Shown in pieces: positions 30,579-42,686 of a stretch of 64,000 nt of DNA. Positions within the stretch are counted from its first letter, which is position 1. Each line of letters starts with the position of its first letter. Source of the stretch: Plasmodiophora brassicae. Its lineage: Eukaryota; Endomyxa; Phytomyxea; Plasmodiophorida; Plasmodiophoridae. Below the pieces are notes generated by a model. It was not told the origin of the DNA, did no database searches, and worked only from the letters and a program-made list of their open reading frames with translations. The position numbers and the translations under genes were made by a program. The DNA is taken from the NCBI GenBank assembly GCA_039704465.1, contig JASFAU010000005.1, forward strand, positions 434,001-498,000, read 5' to 3'.

Positions 30579-33500
30579 CTATGTTGCCGATATCTCTGCG
30601 ACGATGCTCCGACGTATTTCTTGAAGCAGTGGAGTCTTGCAAACGCGGGATTCGAATGACGAGAATTCCGCCGACTCGGCAATACCTCTGATCGAGTTAA
30701 AGGTGATGAACGCCCGCACAGCCGCTCTCAATACGTCCTTCGAGTCATCGCCACCGTCGCCTTTGCTCAAGCGGATCTGCTCCTTTATGCCCTGGAACCA
30801 CGTCAGTATACGCTGGATAGTAAGAGCAAAGTTCACACGAGGACCTGCGTGAACATTGGTGTCAAACGAGGTAGCATCTCTAGGACTCTTCGTGGACAAT
30901 GTGATGCCATGTGGGCCAGAATGTGATACGCAGTTAACTGAACGTCCCGATCGTCGGTCAGGCTTCGCTCTGTTAAAACTCGATTAGATTGCGAGCAACC
31001 AGGCACATGCACCGTGACGCCGACCTAGGCAGCAGACGAAGTCCTCGGCACGGGTATCAACAAGGTCCGGATGCACTTCTATAACAGACTCTAAACAGAG
31101 TACCGCAGCTCGCCGTAAAGGCGCACCGTCATCGACCTTTCGCTTGAAAGGACCGTAGTCGACCTATGCTGGCATTTGGTGACGGCAGACGAAAGAAAGA
31201 CAAATACAGCCGACCGTGCGAACGAGAGATGGGTCTTGAGCCATTTGACGATACATGGCTGGCAATACAACGGGAACGACCTGCTCGAGGAGGCCCGGAA
31301 CAGGAGGACCGCGCAGCAGAGCGTTCACTGTAAGCAGCGCATGACGTCGAGTCTCAAGATCAGCGTCGTCAAGCATCGATAGAAACGCTGGCACGTGTTG
31401 TCCGAACTCTGCAGATGAAAATCAGCTATCGCAGCGCATCATAACATTGTACGGGATGGCTGTCACCTTTGTCAATGTTGACATAGCGCAAGGCGCCGAT
31501 GATAACCCATCGCACCCTAGGTGAAGGGTCTCTGATGCGGGCGACGATGTCTCGAGTAAGAGCCCGGCGGACAGTTTCGCCATCATTGCATAGCGCACCG
31601 AGGCAATGAGCAATGATACCCCTGATTCCTTCATCATCGGTGTTACAGTACTCGAACAGGAGAGGTGCAAGCTCCGCCGGCAGCTGGTCATCTGCCAGGT
31701 CGTCTCGAAGAACGATTACCTGTGAAGAAACGTAAGCATGAACACACAAAGTATTCAGGGCGCCAGAGCACCTCTTTCAGTGCCTTAAGAAGCAGGTAAC
31801 GATGCGACGGAGCGCGCTTGAGGCGCGTAATAATCATGGGCAAGACTGCCGCGATATTTCGCGCCGCAATACGGCCGACTGCCTTCGATGCTGCCCATTT
31901 GATGTCTTCATGCGAATCGTCGAATTTGCTGAACATTGTGCCCAGGAGCCCGTTTACACCTGCGGCACATCTTCAGAGACTGAACCGACCATCACCTCGC
32001 TCGTACCGAAACCTGAAATGTCAATGTGCCGGCCGATTTCCCCAATGGCGGCAATGGAGACAAGCTGAGTGCTATGCTGCAATTGCATCATGTCCATTAG
32101 AACCGGGACCGTACTCAGCGGGTTTGGGTCAGGTGGTGCTGTCACAATAGTCGCCAGCACCATGCTCAGGTTTGTCACGACGTCGCGATCGAAGTGACCG
32201 GAACTTGCCATCAGCTGACGGAACGCATCGAACAGACTGTCTCTCTGCAGGATCGCAATTCCCAAATGGTGTCCGAGCACGACCAGTGACTTGAGAAGCG
32301 AAACCAGAGCCGAACGATGTACACCCTAGGCCTAAGGGTTGGACTCAAGACGATCCTGTATAATGGCGAAACCGAAGAACTGACCGATAGAAGACGGCTT
32401 TGAGAGAACGATATCAAATGAGCCAATAGATCATTTGCATCAGCTCCTGACGCAAAGGCTGTGGGTTGCTCAGAAATCAGGCTCGTCAGAAGTTCTATGG
32501 CGAGCTGCGCCAGTCGGGTATCACACTCGTCGATGCCTAGTCAAGGGCAGTCAGCAAGGTCCAAGAGAAAGGCGCGCTGTCTCCTAACATGCAATAATTT
32601 GCAAAAGGGTGCTCCGCAGCGTACGTTCGTCGACGCTGCTCGCGCGGGTTCGTAACAGAGCGCTGAGCGCCTCGAAGGCCAAGTACCGCAAGCTCTGCGA
32701 TTTCTTACGAAGTAGCGATAGAAGCTCGAGAAGAGACGCGGGCTTTAGGAACGACGACATATCTGTTACGACATCAAATCCAGCAAGCAATCGGACAGCA
32801 CGATTCGAATACCCAGTGATACGTTGGTCGAAGCAATACGCAAAAGGGCCTGTAACACAGCTTGACGGGTCACCTGTTGAATGTCATTGATTACGGGCTG
32901 AACACGCACAGCAGCACACTTTCCTCGTTTGACAGGCGTTCAGAGAGTACGGACAACGCTTGGCCGACGACCTCGTTCCCAGTAAACAGAGTCGACGACG
33001 CGAAACTTCCCAGCAGAACTGAGAGGGCATTGATGGCGGACTGTTTCACGTCCCTATCGACATCCTAGAGAAACGTAAGCATCTGCTCCAACGTATAATC
33101 GTCCAGCGCTACCTGTAGGACTAGGCAACTGTGTATCGCGTTTAACAGTTTCTGAAGGATGTTTTGCAATGACGGGTCTGTGTACAGATTCAGGTTCAAT
33201 TGCTTCACATTCTGCGAACCGATTCGGCATAGTACGGTTAGGATTGACAAGGACGATAACAGCAGCGCAGAGCTGCAAGGCGGCGTCTTTTACTTTCGGC
33301 AACGTGGTCGAACACGCACGCGCAGAAACCGCAGCAATATCGGCAACAAGCTCTACATGACCGACTAAGAGCGAGGCGGTTCAGCAGAACACGATCCGTC
33401 ACTAACCGTCTATATCGTGGATGGATCGCGACGATTCGCGCAAGCATATGGTGCGAATGCAGTTCAGAAGAGGAACGAGTAGAGTGTGCGCATGACCACC

Positions 33501-35547
33501 TTGAACGGTCTGCGTAACGAAACGGATAAGGGATCGAAGCCACCTTACATAACGTCAGGTAGGAGACATAGAACGAATGGAAGCGATACACACTCAGTAG
33601 CAGCATCATTAACTTGCAGAGAGGGCAGTGAAGAGATTTCCGTAATGACTGCAACAGCAACGACATTGACTTCCACATCTTCTTCAGGGGTCAGCAGTTT
33701 TGTTAGCGTTGGTGACACACGCTCAACAAATTGGGATGTCAACGTTGATTTCTGCCACGTAACAAGCTCTAACAAAGCTAGAAGCGCCTAATTTCCATGG
33801 TCATCGAGCCGCAGCATGCAAGCATATCCTTTGTACCTGACGTTTCACATTGCAGTCACGATCTTCAACCCGAGACACAACTGTATCCACTACTGGTTGC
33901 AGAATTTCGATGCCGACTTCTTTGGCAATATAGGTAGTCAAAAGCATGCAGAAAGCAAGTTTGGGGCCAATCTTACTGTCATAAGCCGACCGGATGAAGG
34001 AAGTCAATGTCACGAGTGCCGCTTTACGAACTTTCCAAGCTTCATCGTCGTCATCAGGGAACTCAGCAGCATCGGCATCATCCCAGCCCTGATAAAGGAT
34101 TCAAATCGAATTGATGCAGTAGCTATAGTAGTTCAGCGTTTCCTACCTCATCGTCATCAACGTCGTCAAAGGTGGCATCCGTCTCCATTCGGTCATGATT
34201 ATCACCATGCGGTTCTCCCTGTTACGAATATAAGAAGTCTACCATGAAGTTACCTACGAATTGGAAATGACGTGTCCTGAGGGTCTAATAAAGTTTGGGT
34301 CGAATTGCGACAGAGTGCAACATATAGGAATAACAGCGGGTAGAAAAGGAATAACGTCATGAGGACAGCGGTTCAAAATTGCGTCAAACGCCTACACGGG
34401 ATCAGCACAGCAATGTCTATGGTTGCTCGTTGTTACTGACTTGCAGGCAGTTTTCTTTCAATTCGGTGAACACCTGCGGGTGCTCTTCACTGGCATCTTG
34501 ATTCGACGCGCCGAGAAACCTTATCAGCTGGGGTACGATCCGTACCAGCCATGGTCCAACAAGTTCACCGGACGCTCGACAGATAACTACGTTGCAATCA
34601 GAACAGTTCATGATGGAGACAGTGCTACATACCGCCAATAGTCTGGATGTAGGTATACAACGGTGCTAATGCAATTGACCCTGACCCTTCAATCCGATTG
34701 ATGATGCACTGCATCAAGTGCTCGAAAAGTTGGAGGTTGATGATTGGGACGAGGACCCCGCAGGTCGCAATGGCATGCTTTCTGACAATTCGCCCGGGAT
34801 TGTCAAGCAGAGTAACAACCTGATCGAGGATGGCGCCATGATAGTTGACCAGCACTGAACCATAGCGCTTCAACAATTCTTTCAGCAGGTCAACGCAGAT
34901 AATCTGGACATCGATAGGGAAGGGCGGCTCAGGAACCGAAAATGCCAGAGAAGGTAGGCCGGAAACCACCGGCCCACCAGGTCGAGGCCGTAAACCGGCA
35001 AAGAACACAGGAAGCATTGCCGCCGACAAGCGCGGGCCAGTTTCGTCTGGAGACGAGCAGATAATGGTTCGTATGCCCAGGGCATAAATGTCCCGGATGT
35101 CGTCTTTCCCGACAAGCGTCAATTCACCTGCGGGACCAGTCGGATCAGGTTGTCGGTGTCCATCTGAAGGCGATGCATAGAACCTAGTTTGGTGACGATA
35201 GAAAGTGTCTGCTCGATATCAAACTTTTTGACAATCGATGACAAGCTAAATCGCTGCGTAAGAGCTCAGCTACGATAATCGGCAATAACATACCATTTAA
35301 CAGCAACTGCCTGGACATCGTTTGACTGCGGAAAGAGTAAGTCAGGTAATCATGATAGTGACAGACGCAATTGGGACCTGATCGCTCAGCTGCGACACGA
35401 TCGCATCACGAACGGGCCCCTGCAGCCCCTTTTCAATGGCGTCAATTGCGTCCAGCTCGGTCGTCAGGTCGCTGGTCGCCATGAACCTCTCATCTTTATC
35501 GTGATGCCTGGTCTGGGGCTCGCGAGTCAGATCCTCACACCCGCACA
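30579..35547 (-). CDS. CAND1: CAND1/TIP120, cullin-RING ligase exchange factor
   Basis: A many-exon HEAT-repeat gene (at least 15 short exons; not every boundary resolved). The N-terminus reads DKDERFMATSDLTTEL, matching CAND1. Spliced segments in order: NDVQAVAVKCLSSIVKKFDI (junction near 35,300), VGKDDIRDIYALGIRTII, YGSVLVNYHGAILDQVVTLL, IVRKHAIATCGVLVP, LVRIVPQLIRFL, AFDAILNRCPHDVIPFLPAV, the acidic loop METDATFDDVDDDEGWDDAD, and DDDDEAWKVRKAALVTLTSF. The centre and C-terminus are HEAT repeats to 30,579. Resolved introns include those with donors at 34,638 (58 nt) and 35,276 (48 nt). CAND1 wraps around unneddylated cullin-RBX1 and swaps substrate receptors. The first Met (35,547, or one in an unseen upstream exon) is uncertain. 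It converges with the DENN gene. Confidence 0.9.
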
Positions 35548-35781
35548 TCCAACATCTCCCAGTCCAACCCTCTCCAGAAGCCCGCGAATCCTCTGTGTCG
35601 ATGTCGCCATCAATCACCCAACAAAGCTGCAGTATAATTTATGGCACGTCACGCAACGGCGACTGCAAAACTCGTCTTTGATCGCGAGTCGCGACTCGCT
35701 CGATGAATTGATGCCGCAGAAACCGCTGTCGAGAAAACTCTTGACAGGAGCGCGTTATTTTGCATCGGATTTGCGTCGAAC

Positions 35782-36276
35782 ATGTTTCGTCGAGGTACGC
35801 GAGGCAGGGGCAAGACTGCTGAGGGCGAAGAAGGTCCCGAGCGGGTGATGGACGCGGTGAGGGTGGGAGAGAAGACGGGAGAGAAAACGCGATGGGACGT
35901 GTGCGTCTACGTGCATTCTGTCGGTTGGATTGCGGCGGCGGCGTTCATCACCTACTTTGGGAAGTTGCCCGAAGTGGTCCAGTACGATGTCCGAGTGCTT
36001 CGCCTTGTTCTATATGTCGGGGTCGCAATGACGCTGGTGGGTATGGGTGTCATACTGTATCTGGCGTTCTACCTGCCCATTGTCCAACGAATACCGGTTG
36101 ATGACGCTGCTGACTACTGCCCGCGTGTTGTTTACCTGGGAGCGGGGTGTGGCGTCGGCTCTTATATTGCGTACATCATCGCATTGTGGCCTGTCTGGGG
36201 TTTGGGTACACCCATCATTGTTTCCGTCCTTGCGGTCGCCGCTGTTTTCTCACTGAACCTAATTCCATCATTCTAA
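35782..36276 (+). CDS. TMEM128-like four-helix membrane protein
   Basis: A single exon of 164 aa with a basic cytosolic N-terminus (MFRRGTRGRGKTAEG) and four hydrophobic helices at about 45-62, 75-98, 118-135 and 138-160. The order and motifs (VHSVGWIAAAAFITYF, GVILYLAFYLPIV.RIPVDD, YIIALWPVWGLGTPII, LNLIPSF at the end) fit the TMEM128 family, whose function is unknown and which likely resides in the ER or Golgi. It is divergent from CAND1. Confidence 0.7.
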   Translation: MFRRGTRGRGKTAEGEEGPERVMDAVRVGEKTGEKTRWDVCVYVHSVGWIAAAAFITYFGKLPEVVQYDVRVLRLVLYVGVAMTLVGMGVILYLAFYLPIVQRIPVDDAADYCPRVVYLGAGCGVGSYIAYIIALWPVWGLGTPIIVSVLAVAAVFSLNLIPSF

Positions 36277-36560
36277 GATAAAGAACGATGCCCCTGGCAC
36301 TCCGGCTTGAAGGCCCTCTTCTCAATAGTCGGCAACAGTAGCGAAGGTTTGCGGTTTTAGCGTAGACCACCTCGACAAACCTAATTGCTTGTTGTCGGTT
36401 TGGAAGTAGCACATGTAAGGTCGAGAGTGCAGGTTTGTTGCTGGAGACTTCGGCATACAGGCACGTTTCGTTCCGTGAATCGCGGCACCACGGCAGCCGG
36501 GAAGTATGTGCGCGGCGGACTCCGCACGGACTCCGAAGGGAAGTCGTTAGCACTTTCACG

Positions 36561-37611
36561 ATGGACTACAGCTCAGCACTGGCCGCTGCAATCGAATGTG
36601 CAGAAGACGTCCCGGAAGCGATTGAAGCACCTGAATCGATAGTGGCCGACGATGGTGACGACCAGGCTGAAGATGACGGCATTCGGAACTTGCCTGCTCT
36701 GAATCATGTCACCAATCAGGTATTGATCCGAGCTGTTTCTTGAAGCGAGCCAACGCTCATAATGCCGTGCAGATTCGCCTTCCCGATGAGTATCCATGGG
36801 CGGAAACGCTTGTCATTACGCACAACAAGGCCATTGACGTCGACGCAGAAGATGATTTGAAACGTGAAGTGCAATTGTATGTTGCAAAGGTGCTGTGTGT
36901 CGACTCGTTAACTTACGAGTTTCTTTAGCTACGAGTTCACGGTTAATGCAGTGAAACAGGCGGTAACGCGCTTAAACCAGGTTAGCTGGGTTATATTGTA
37001 TCTTGTAACTTCGCCGTTAACGACGTTATCAAAGATTGGGGTTCCATACCAGCGTCCTGCCGACTTCTTTGCGGAAATGGTCAAATCGGATGACCATATG
37101 GCAAGGATCAAACGGAAGCTTCTTCATGAGTCTGCTGCTATTGCCCAGGTCGCCGAGAACAAGCGTGTTGCTTCGCAGAAGAAGTTCGCTAAGCAAGTGA
37201 ACGCTGAGAAACAACAAGAGAAAGCGCTGGCGAAGAAGACTAGCGTCGAGGCCATCAATGCATGGAAGAAGGGTCTGACATGATGCCGCATGTTCTTACA
37301 CAGCTGGTTTTGACCATGTATTGCTCCGTACAGAAGCGAAATCCAACAAGCTGACTGAAGAAAGCTTTGATGCCGCGATGGCACTTGCGGAGAAGCAGGT
37401 GAAGAAGTGGAAAAAGTCGAAGGCGAAACATGCAGAGCCGAAAGTGTCCCACAAGCGTCAGCGAAAGAATGAGAAATTCGGCATCGGCTCAAGAAACCGA
37501 ACCGGCAAGCGCAACGACCTCACACAAGACGACAAGCCCAAGAAACACACGGGAAAGAAGCAGCGCCCGGGTAAGCGACGACGGCTGATGAGTACCGGGA
37601 AGTCAAAATGA
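36561..37611 (+). CDS. EBP2: EBP2, rRNA-processing protein
   Basis: Five exons: 36561-36719, 36773-36876, 36929-36980, 37035-37272 and 37334-37611. Introns are 53, 52, 54 and 61 nt; the product is 276 aa. After an acidic N-terminus come RLPDEYPWAETLVITHNKAI, DVDAEDDLKREVQFYEFTVN and GVPYQRPADFFAEMVKSDDH, the hallmark of EBP2, then HMARIKRKLL and a basic coiled-coil tail ending in KKQRPGKRRRLMSTGKSK. EBP2 acts in the nucleolus in 27S pre-rRNA processing for the 60S subunit. Splicing at GTATGT (36,877) is required to restore QFYEF. It converges with the next gene, 67 bp apart. Confidence 0.93.
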
Positions 37612-37678
37612 GCTTTCCCGGAAAGCCAATACAAATTCCCTATTCTCTGTATTCCTGATCGTATGACATCGGCAACGT

Positions 37679-39607
37679 TTAACCACGTACCCTGTTCTTC
37701 TTCCACTTGTCGATGAAATCCTGGACCCGATCAAGCTTGTGCTCGGACGGTGACGGCCCCCCGCGACTCAGTTGCGCTGCTCGTTGCTTGAGAGCTTCAA
37801 GGTTTGATTTAAGGACAGCAGACGTTGATCGAAGATCGCGCTTGCCGTTTGCGGCCTTGAGCAAGCTGTTGCTGGAAGAACTAGGAGCTGCCTGAGGAGA
37901 TCTTGAGAATTCCTCGAGGTCACGAAGTTGTTGCTCGCGCTTCATGCTGCGGGTTTCGCGAGTACTGGATGAAACAGAAACAGGACTCGATAGATGGGAT
38001 CTAGACAGCTCCTCCAGCTCACGAAGCTGTTGCTGCCGCTTGATGCTCCGCGTTTCGCGTGTACTGCTGGAAGGTGAAGCCTTTGATTCTCTACTGGGAT
38101 TTCGTCGAGGCCTTTCACAAATGCTTTCGTCATCATTCGCAGGGAAATCGTCACTCGTGGTGCTCGATGGTCGAAGACGAACCGAGTCTCTCGTTGCAGA
38201 CCGATTGGAACCATCCTGGACATTTTCGTTGGCGTCCTTGTCTGCAAACACGACGATGTGAGCCTAAGTCAGCCGCAGCAGTAGTTGAGAATGCATACAA
38301 TTGGCGGGAGGCGGTTTCTTGTCGCGAGTCCGCTGCTCCCGTTGAGTGTTGCGGGTTCCCCCAGTGATGGCTCCCTCAGATTCTCTAACAGACGTCCGTC
38401 GCCGTCTCTCAGCGGTGTTTGCATCTTCCTCGTCCTGTATCCCGGTGTCACAGCTGACGCTAAGCGAGGATTCAGCTCGCTTCGAACGTCTCGTCGCTCG
38501 TTGTTGCACTGGTTGATCCTGAACGCTTCCGTCTACGTTCTTTTCTGAAATAACGCATGAAATTAGGGCTGCCTCTGAACAGACCGAGTAACAAGTTATA
38601 CCGATGACGGTAGGTCGTTTCGCGCGGGAACGTAGTTGTCGATCCACCTTTGGTTCCTGGCGAGGATGATGGGTTCGAATGATTACGACGTCATCGCTGT
38701 CACTGCCGCCGCTGGATGAGTATACAGGCGTTGCTTCAGCATGCACTTTGGGTGTCGACTTGGAGCGCCCCGAGTTTCGTTTCCGTGCTGGCTTCTTATC
38801 AGGTTCGGTTATAGTCTCAGAGGCCTCGGAATCGGATCCCTGGTCCTGATGGGTGGACGAGCGGGATGATGGCTTGATGGAAAGAGACTCCATCTGTCTA
38901 ATAGGAACCTCGTCATCCGAGCGAGTACGACTCGACGCTACATCACACTCGGCAGAGTCGTTCCGTGGCAAACTTCGACGCTGGTTGGCAACTGGAGAGA
39001 ACTGAAGCGGTAGTGGAGCCACCGACTCGTCCCGGGCTTCCCGGCCGTCTGGTCGTTCGGTGGCAGGTTGCTGGACAACAAGAGGCGTTCGAGCGACCAG
39101 CGCTGCGAATATAATCAGAAACGACAAATTGTCGAAAACGTCGACGAGGTTACCTTTCGTCCGAAAAGCTTCGTGCGGGGCAGACTCCTCCGGCGAGTCG
39201 AACAGCATAGCAGTAGGAGCACGGCGCGCAACTGGAACCTCCTCGTCAGGCTCTTCATCTTCATCATCGCCGGCGTCCTTATCATCAAGTGCCCGTTGAA
39301 GGTGACTCGCTGTTGGACGAAGCGGCGTCCGATACAATTCACGCTTTGTGACGAAAGGGTTGCGTGCGTCCGCATTTGTGTTCCCAGTGGATGGCTTCGT
39401 GTTGTCGGCGCGTTTCTTGATATCCTGAACGGGTTTAGAAGGCTTTCCCGCTTTCCCAGTATCGGCGTGCGATGCACGGTGGTCCAGTTTCTCCAGCAAA
39501 GCTACGAACGTCCTGATCAATGGCTCTTTGTCCAGTTTCAAAATCGCACTCAGTGATGGCGTGCTGTCACCCAAGCCCAGCGCGTCCATTGCTCTACGAC
39601 AGCTCAT
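37679..39607 (-). CDS. disordered Ser/Arg/Glu-rich nuclear-type protein
   Basis: Four exons: 39154-39607, 38602-39102, 38299-38544 and 37679-38241. Introns are 51, 57 and 57 nt; the product is about 587 aa. An N-terminal helix (MDALGLGDSTPSLSAILK, PLIRTFVALLEKL) is the only ordered-looking part. The rest is low-complexity with acidic and basic patches (KKPARKRNSGRSKS; RRSKR; RRRRTSVRE) suggesting nuclear localisation. Two tandem copies of a segment (STRETRSIKRQQQLRELEEL and STRETRSMKREQQLRDLEEF) lie near the C-terminus, which ends in a helix (VQDFIDKWKKNRVRG). The N-terminal helix and basic tail loosely recall kinetochore or chromatin scaffold proteins, but I do not recognise a family. The start may be 39,589. 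Confidence 0.6.
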
Positions 39608-40303
39608 CGTCAAACACGATCAACGATCCAATTGATATGGGGGTTTTTACCCGCTGAGCCGTTTGTAAACCTGGGCGTTGACAGTGTTGAACTTGAACGA
39701 CTTCCCGCCATCTGCAATGCGTTAGCCCCGTCGTCAGCAACCGTCGGCGGCGATCCACAAACCGATTCTCACGATCAGGACATGGAACGCAGTGACAACC
39801 TGCAACGGCGTCGCCGACTTTATCGACCGGAACACGATATCGTGTCGAGCCAGCCTGGACAGGACGGCATCCTCAGTGTTGTCGAGGCGCGCCATCGGCA
39901 GTCACGGCACGCCCCCCGCCGCGCACACACAAGTGAAAACCGCGCCAACGGGCTGCGCGCCCCGCTGCGCTATGTGCAACCCGCCGGCCGCGGCACCAAT
40001 GTTCCACAGAGGCGACCCGCCACTCACTGTGAAACGGCACAGCTGACCCTTCAGGCATGTAGCCGTGTGGAATGCGGCGAATACGTTTTCGAATACGGTA
40101 CACGCAACTGACGAACCTCATTCCGAGATGCCCCGCTATACGTGGAATCGCGGCCCAAAACGTTCATCTGTTGCCAATGGGCGGTATACTGTATTGTATT
40201 CTGTTCCAGCGTTTACGATACGACGGTCATTGGTCGGCGCCGTTGACGTTCAGGTTGGCGCGGCACCCACAAAGACGCTTTGCGGCACGGACGCCGGGAC
40301 CCG
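39608..40303. other. divergent intergenic region
   Basis: About 700 bp between two divergent genes. A plus-strand frame (39,632-40,111) ends in ACSRVECGEYVFEYGTRN, which briefly recalls the zinc-ribbon end of RPB12, but I found no matching first zinc knuckle. I leave it uncalled. Confidence 0.35.
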
Positions 40304-42580
40304 ATGGCGTCGTGGGCGGCGCGGATGAATCCGTTCGCTGGATCATCGTCGGCGTCGGTGCCGCCCTGCGAAGGTGCGGTGCCGCCTGCGAGCTCGACGA
40401 CAGTCTACCGTGGGCGACTCGTAATATCGTACTGTGGGAATCGATCCACGTTCTGCGTCTGAATTTCATTCAGGGCAAAGTCCTCCGATTGTCGATGAGG
40501 GACCTGTCGTGCTTTACAGGGACGCAAACTCCAGCGACATTGTCCCTGTTTAATACGAAGCCCACGGATTCTATCACAACTGAGCAGAAGCTTCAATCAG
40601 TCAAAGCACTGCTTGTCCAATCGTCCACCGCTCTGCAACAGAACCAGGCCACCATCAAGTAGCACCTGGCGCCTGTTTCCTTGCGCGATCGGGGAACTCA
40701 TCGTGCCCGTGTCTAGAGCGCTCGTTGAATCGCGCGACACGTTGCGCGCGGAACGGGACAGCCGGCCGACAATGGAAGAGCTCCTGGATGTTCAGAGACG
40801 GCTGGAGACACAGTGTGAGATGTCTCTGAAAGATCGCGTTCAGATCAAGCAGATGCAGGCGCTGGCAGGTGAGATCCGGGTCGCTTTCGGCGACAGGTGG
40901 GTCTGATCATGGTACCGTTGCAGAACAGCAAGAACAAGCGTTGCGTCAGAGTGAGGCAGCGTGCCACGAGCAGATGTTAACGTTCAGATCTCTTGAGTCG
41001 ACCGTCAAGGTGGGCGGCTGTCCCTTGTACTGGATGAATGTCTCACCAAACGCCGCGCCTGTCTAGTCAATGGAACGTCAACTTGCGATGTCTAAGGAAG
41101 AGTCGTCCCGTTTACGCGATGAAGTTGCTTCTAGAACGGAGGACATGTCGATGTTGCAGAAAAGAGTAGGACTCTAAGCCTCACAATGAGCGTTCTGCGT
41201 CTGACGACCCGCTTGGGCAGCTTCAAGCGTCTTTGCAGTCTGAAAATGACCTGAGGACCGCTCTGAATTCAGCGCTTGCGAATGCCGCTGTGGAAACATT
41301 GCAACCGCCGTCCTCAGGGACCGAGCGAGACACTCTGCTTCGGATCGCCAAGGCATTGCTGATATCAACGGAGTCGTTGTCTGTAGAGTTGCTGGGCACC
41401 TCTATTGAACAGCGAGTCACTTCGTTGCAGGTAGAGACGCGTGAAGGATCACCCGCACGGTATCTTTGACATTGTGTGCCCTTCAGGAAGAGTTGCGTCT
41501 TCGTACGAGCCCCACTGATGAGCTGGAGACCCTTCGGAAACAATGCGATTCATTGCTCGAGCAGGTTGTACAGGAACGCCGTCGTGGCCCACGCTACGTG
41601 CTTATTCGTTGTGCATAGGCGAGGAGAATGTCGGCGGACTTCGACCAATGCAAACGGGAACGCGACGCGGCAGTTAACGGCGCTCGTTCGTCACGACTCG
41701 AAACGGATTCTCTTCGGAACGCTTGCGAATCCTTGCGTGCCGAAATCAAACAGAAAACCGCAATGCTGGAAGCGGCCCAGCAGCGCTCTTCTTCCAGATC
41801 GTCCCCTGAAGGAGCCATATCCGTACCTAGTTAGCAGATTGCATAGCGCAGCGAAGCACTGAATGGAGACGCAGGATCAGAAGTCGTCGGAGTTGTTGTC
41901 ACAGCACAAGGTCGAGCTTCAGGCGGCTGCAGAACGGTATATGTCTTTGGAACGATCTGTAAGGCGAGTTCAACCATAGCCCTGTCTCAGCTCGTTACGT
42001 ACTGAGTAGAATTACAGATGGCCGACCTTTGTACGAAATATAACAACGCGTGCTCGGACGCCAAGTCGTTGCGTTTGAGGTGCCAGTTGCTGGAACAGGA
42101 TAAGGTACGCTTGCGCTCGTAGTTGTAGAATGTTGAAAACCCTGAGCTCGATTACGTCGATCAGACGAAATCTTCAGCTGGTGAGTGCACTAAATGTGAT
42201 ATTCGGAAACGAACCCTGGACGAAATTCGAAGCCACATGGCGTCTGCACTGGACGAGTCTAAATCGCTGCAGGTCCGTCTGGCACATTAACACCGACTCT
42301 ATCTGCTCACACTGGTACTCAGGCACAACTGGCCACGCTTCGCGCAACGATTGCCCAGCAAAGAAAGGCGCTTGATGAACGCGATCGGCAGATTGTGCAA
42401 CTGCAGGAAGACGCCCAGCGATTCTCCCGGTCGTCACCGTTACCGCCTCAGGTCAAGCCTGCGCTGCCCTCGAGCGGTCACTACAGTGCGAACGAGAACT
42501 CCAACACGCAGGCCAACCTGCCGAAACCGATCAAGACCAGGAGGCCCTCCTCCGCCCCGTTCCAGATGCATGGCGTATAA
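40304..42580 (+). CDS. many-exon coiled-coil protein of unknown function
   Basis: At least eleven short exons from MASWAARMNPF to the basic Pro-rich tail ending PSSAPFQMHGV. Resolved exons include 40304-40409, then 40474 onward. Joined segments read as one long coiled coil: IKLQSVKALLVQSSTALQQN, KALVESRDTLRAERD, AEQQEQALRQSEAACHEQML, MERQLAMSKEESSRLRDEVA, LLRIAKALLISTESLSVELL, MSADFDQCKRERDAAVNG, MADLCTKYNNACSDAKSLRL, and QLATLRATIAQQRKALDERD. Introns are about 46-65 nt. Each candidate junction keeps frame. No domain beyond coiled coil is visible. A cytoskeletal, Golgi or basal-body role would be typical but is inference. Confidence 0.6.
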
Positions 42581-42686
42581 ATGACCCGTCGTGACTGCCA
42601 GGCTCGTGGCGCTTCTGGAACCCAGACGTCGGTGTTTGTAGGACGGGCCATCGCATAGGCCTAAGGCAGTGTATTTCACTCGTTGC

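Noticed and set aside
39632..40111. A frame ending ACSRVECGEYVFEYGTRN that looks like the zinc-ribbon end of RPB12
   Set aside because: No matching first Cys pair or RPB12 core was found upstream in any frame; the rest is low-complexity Arg/Pro-rich sequence.
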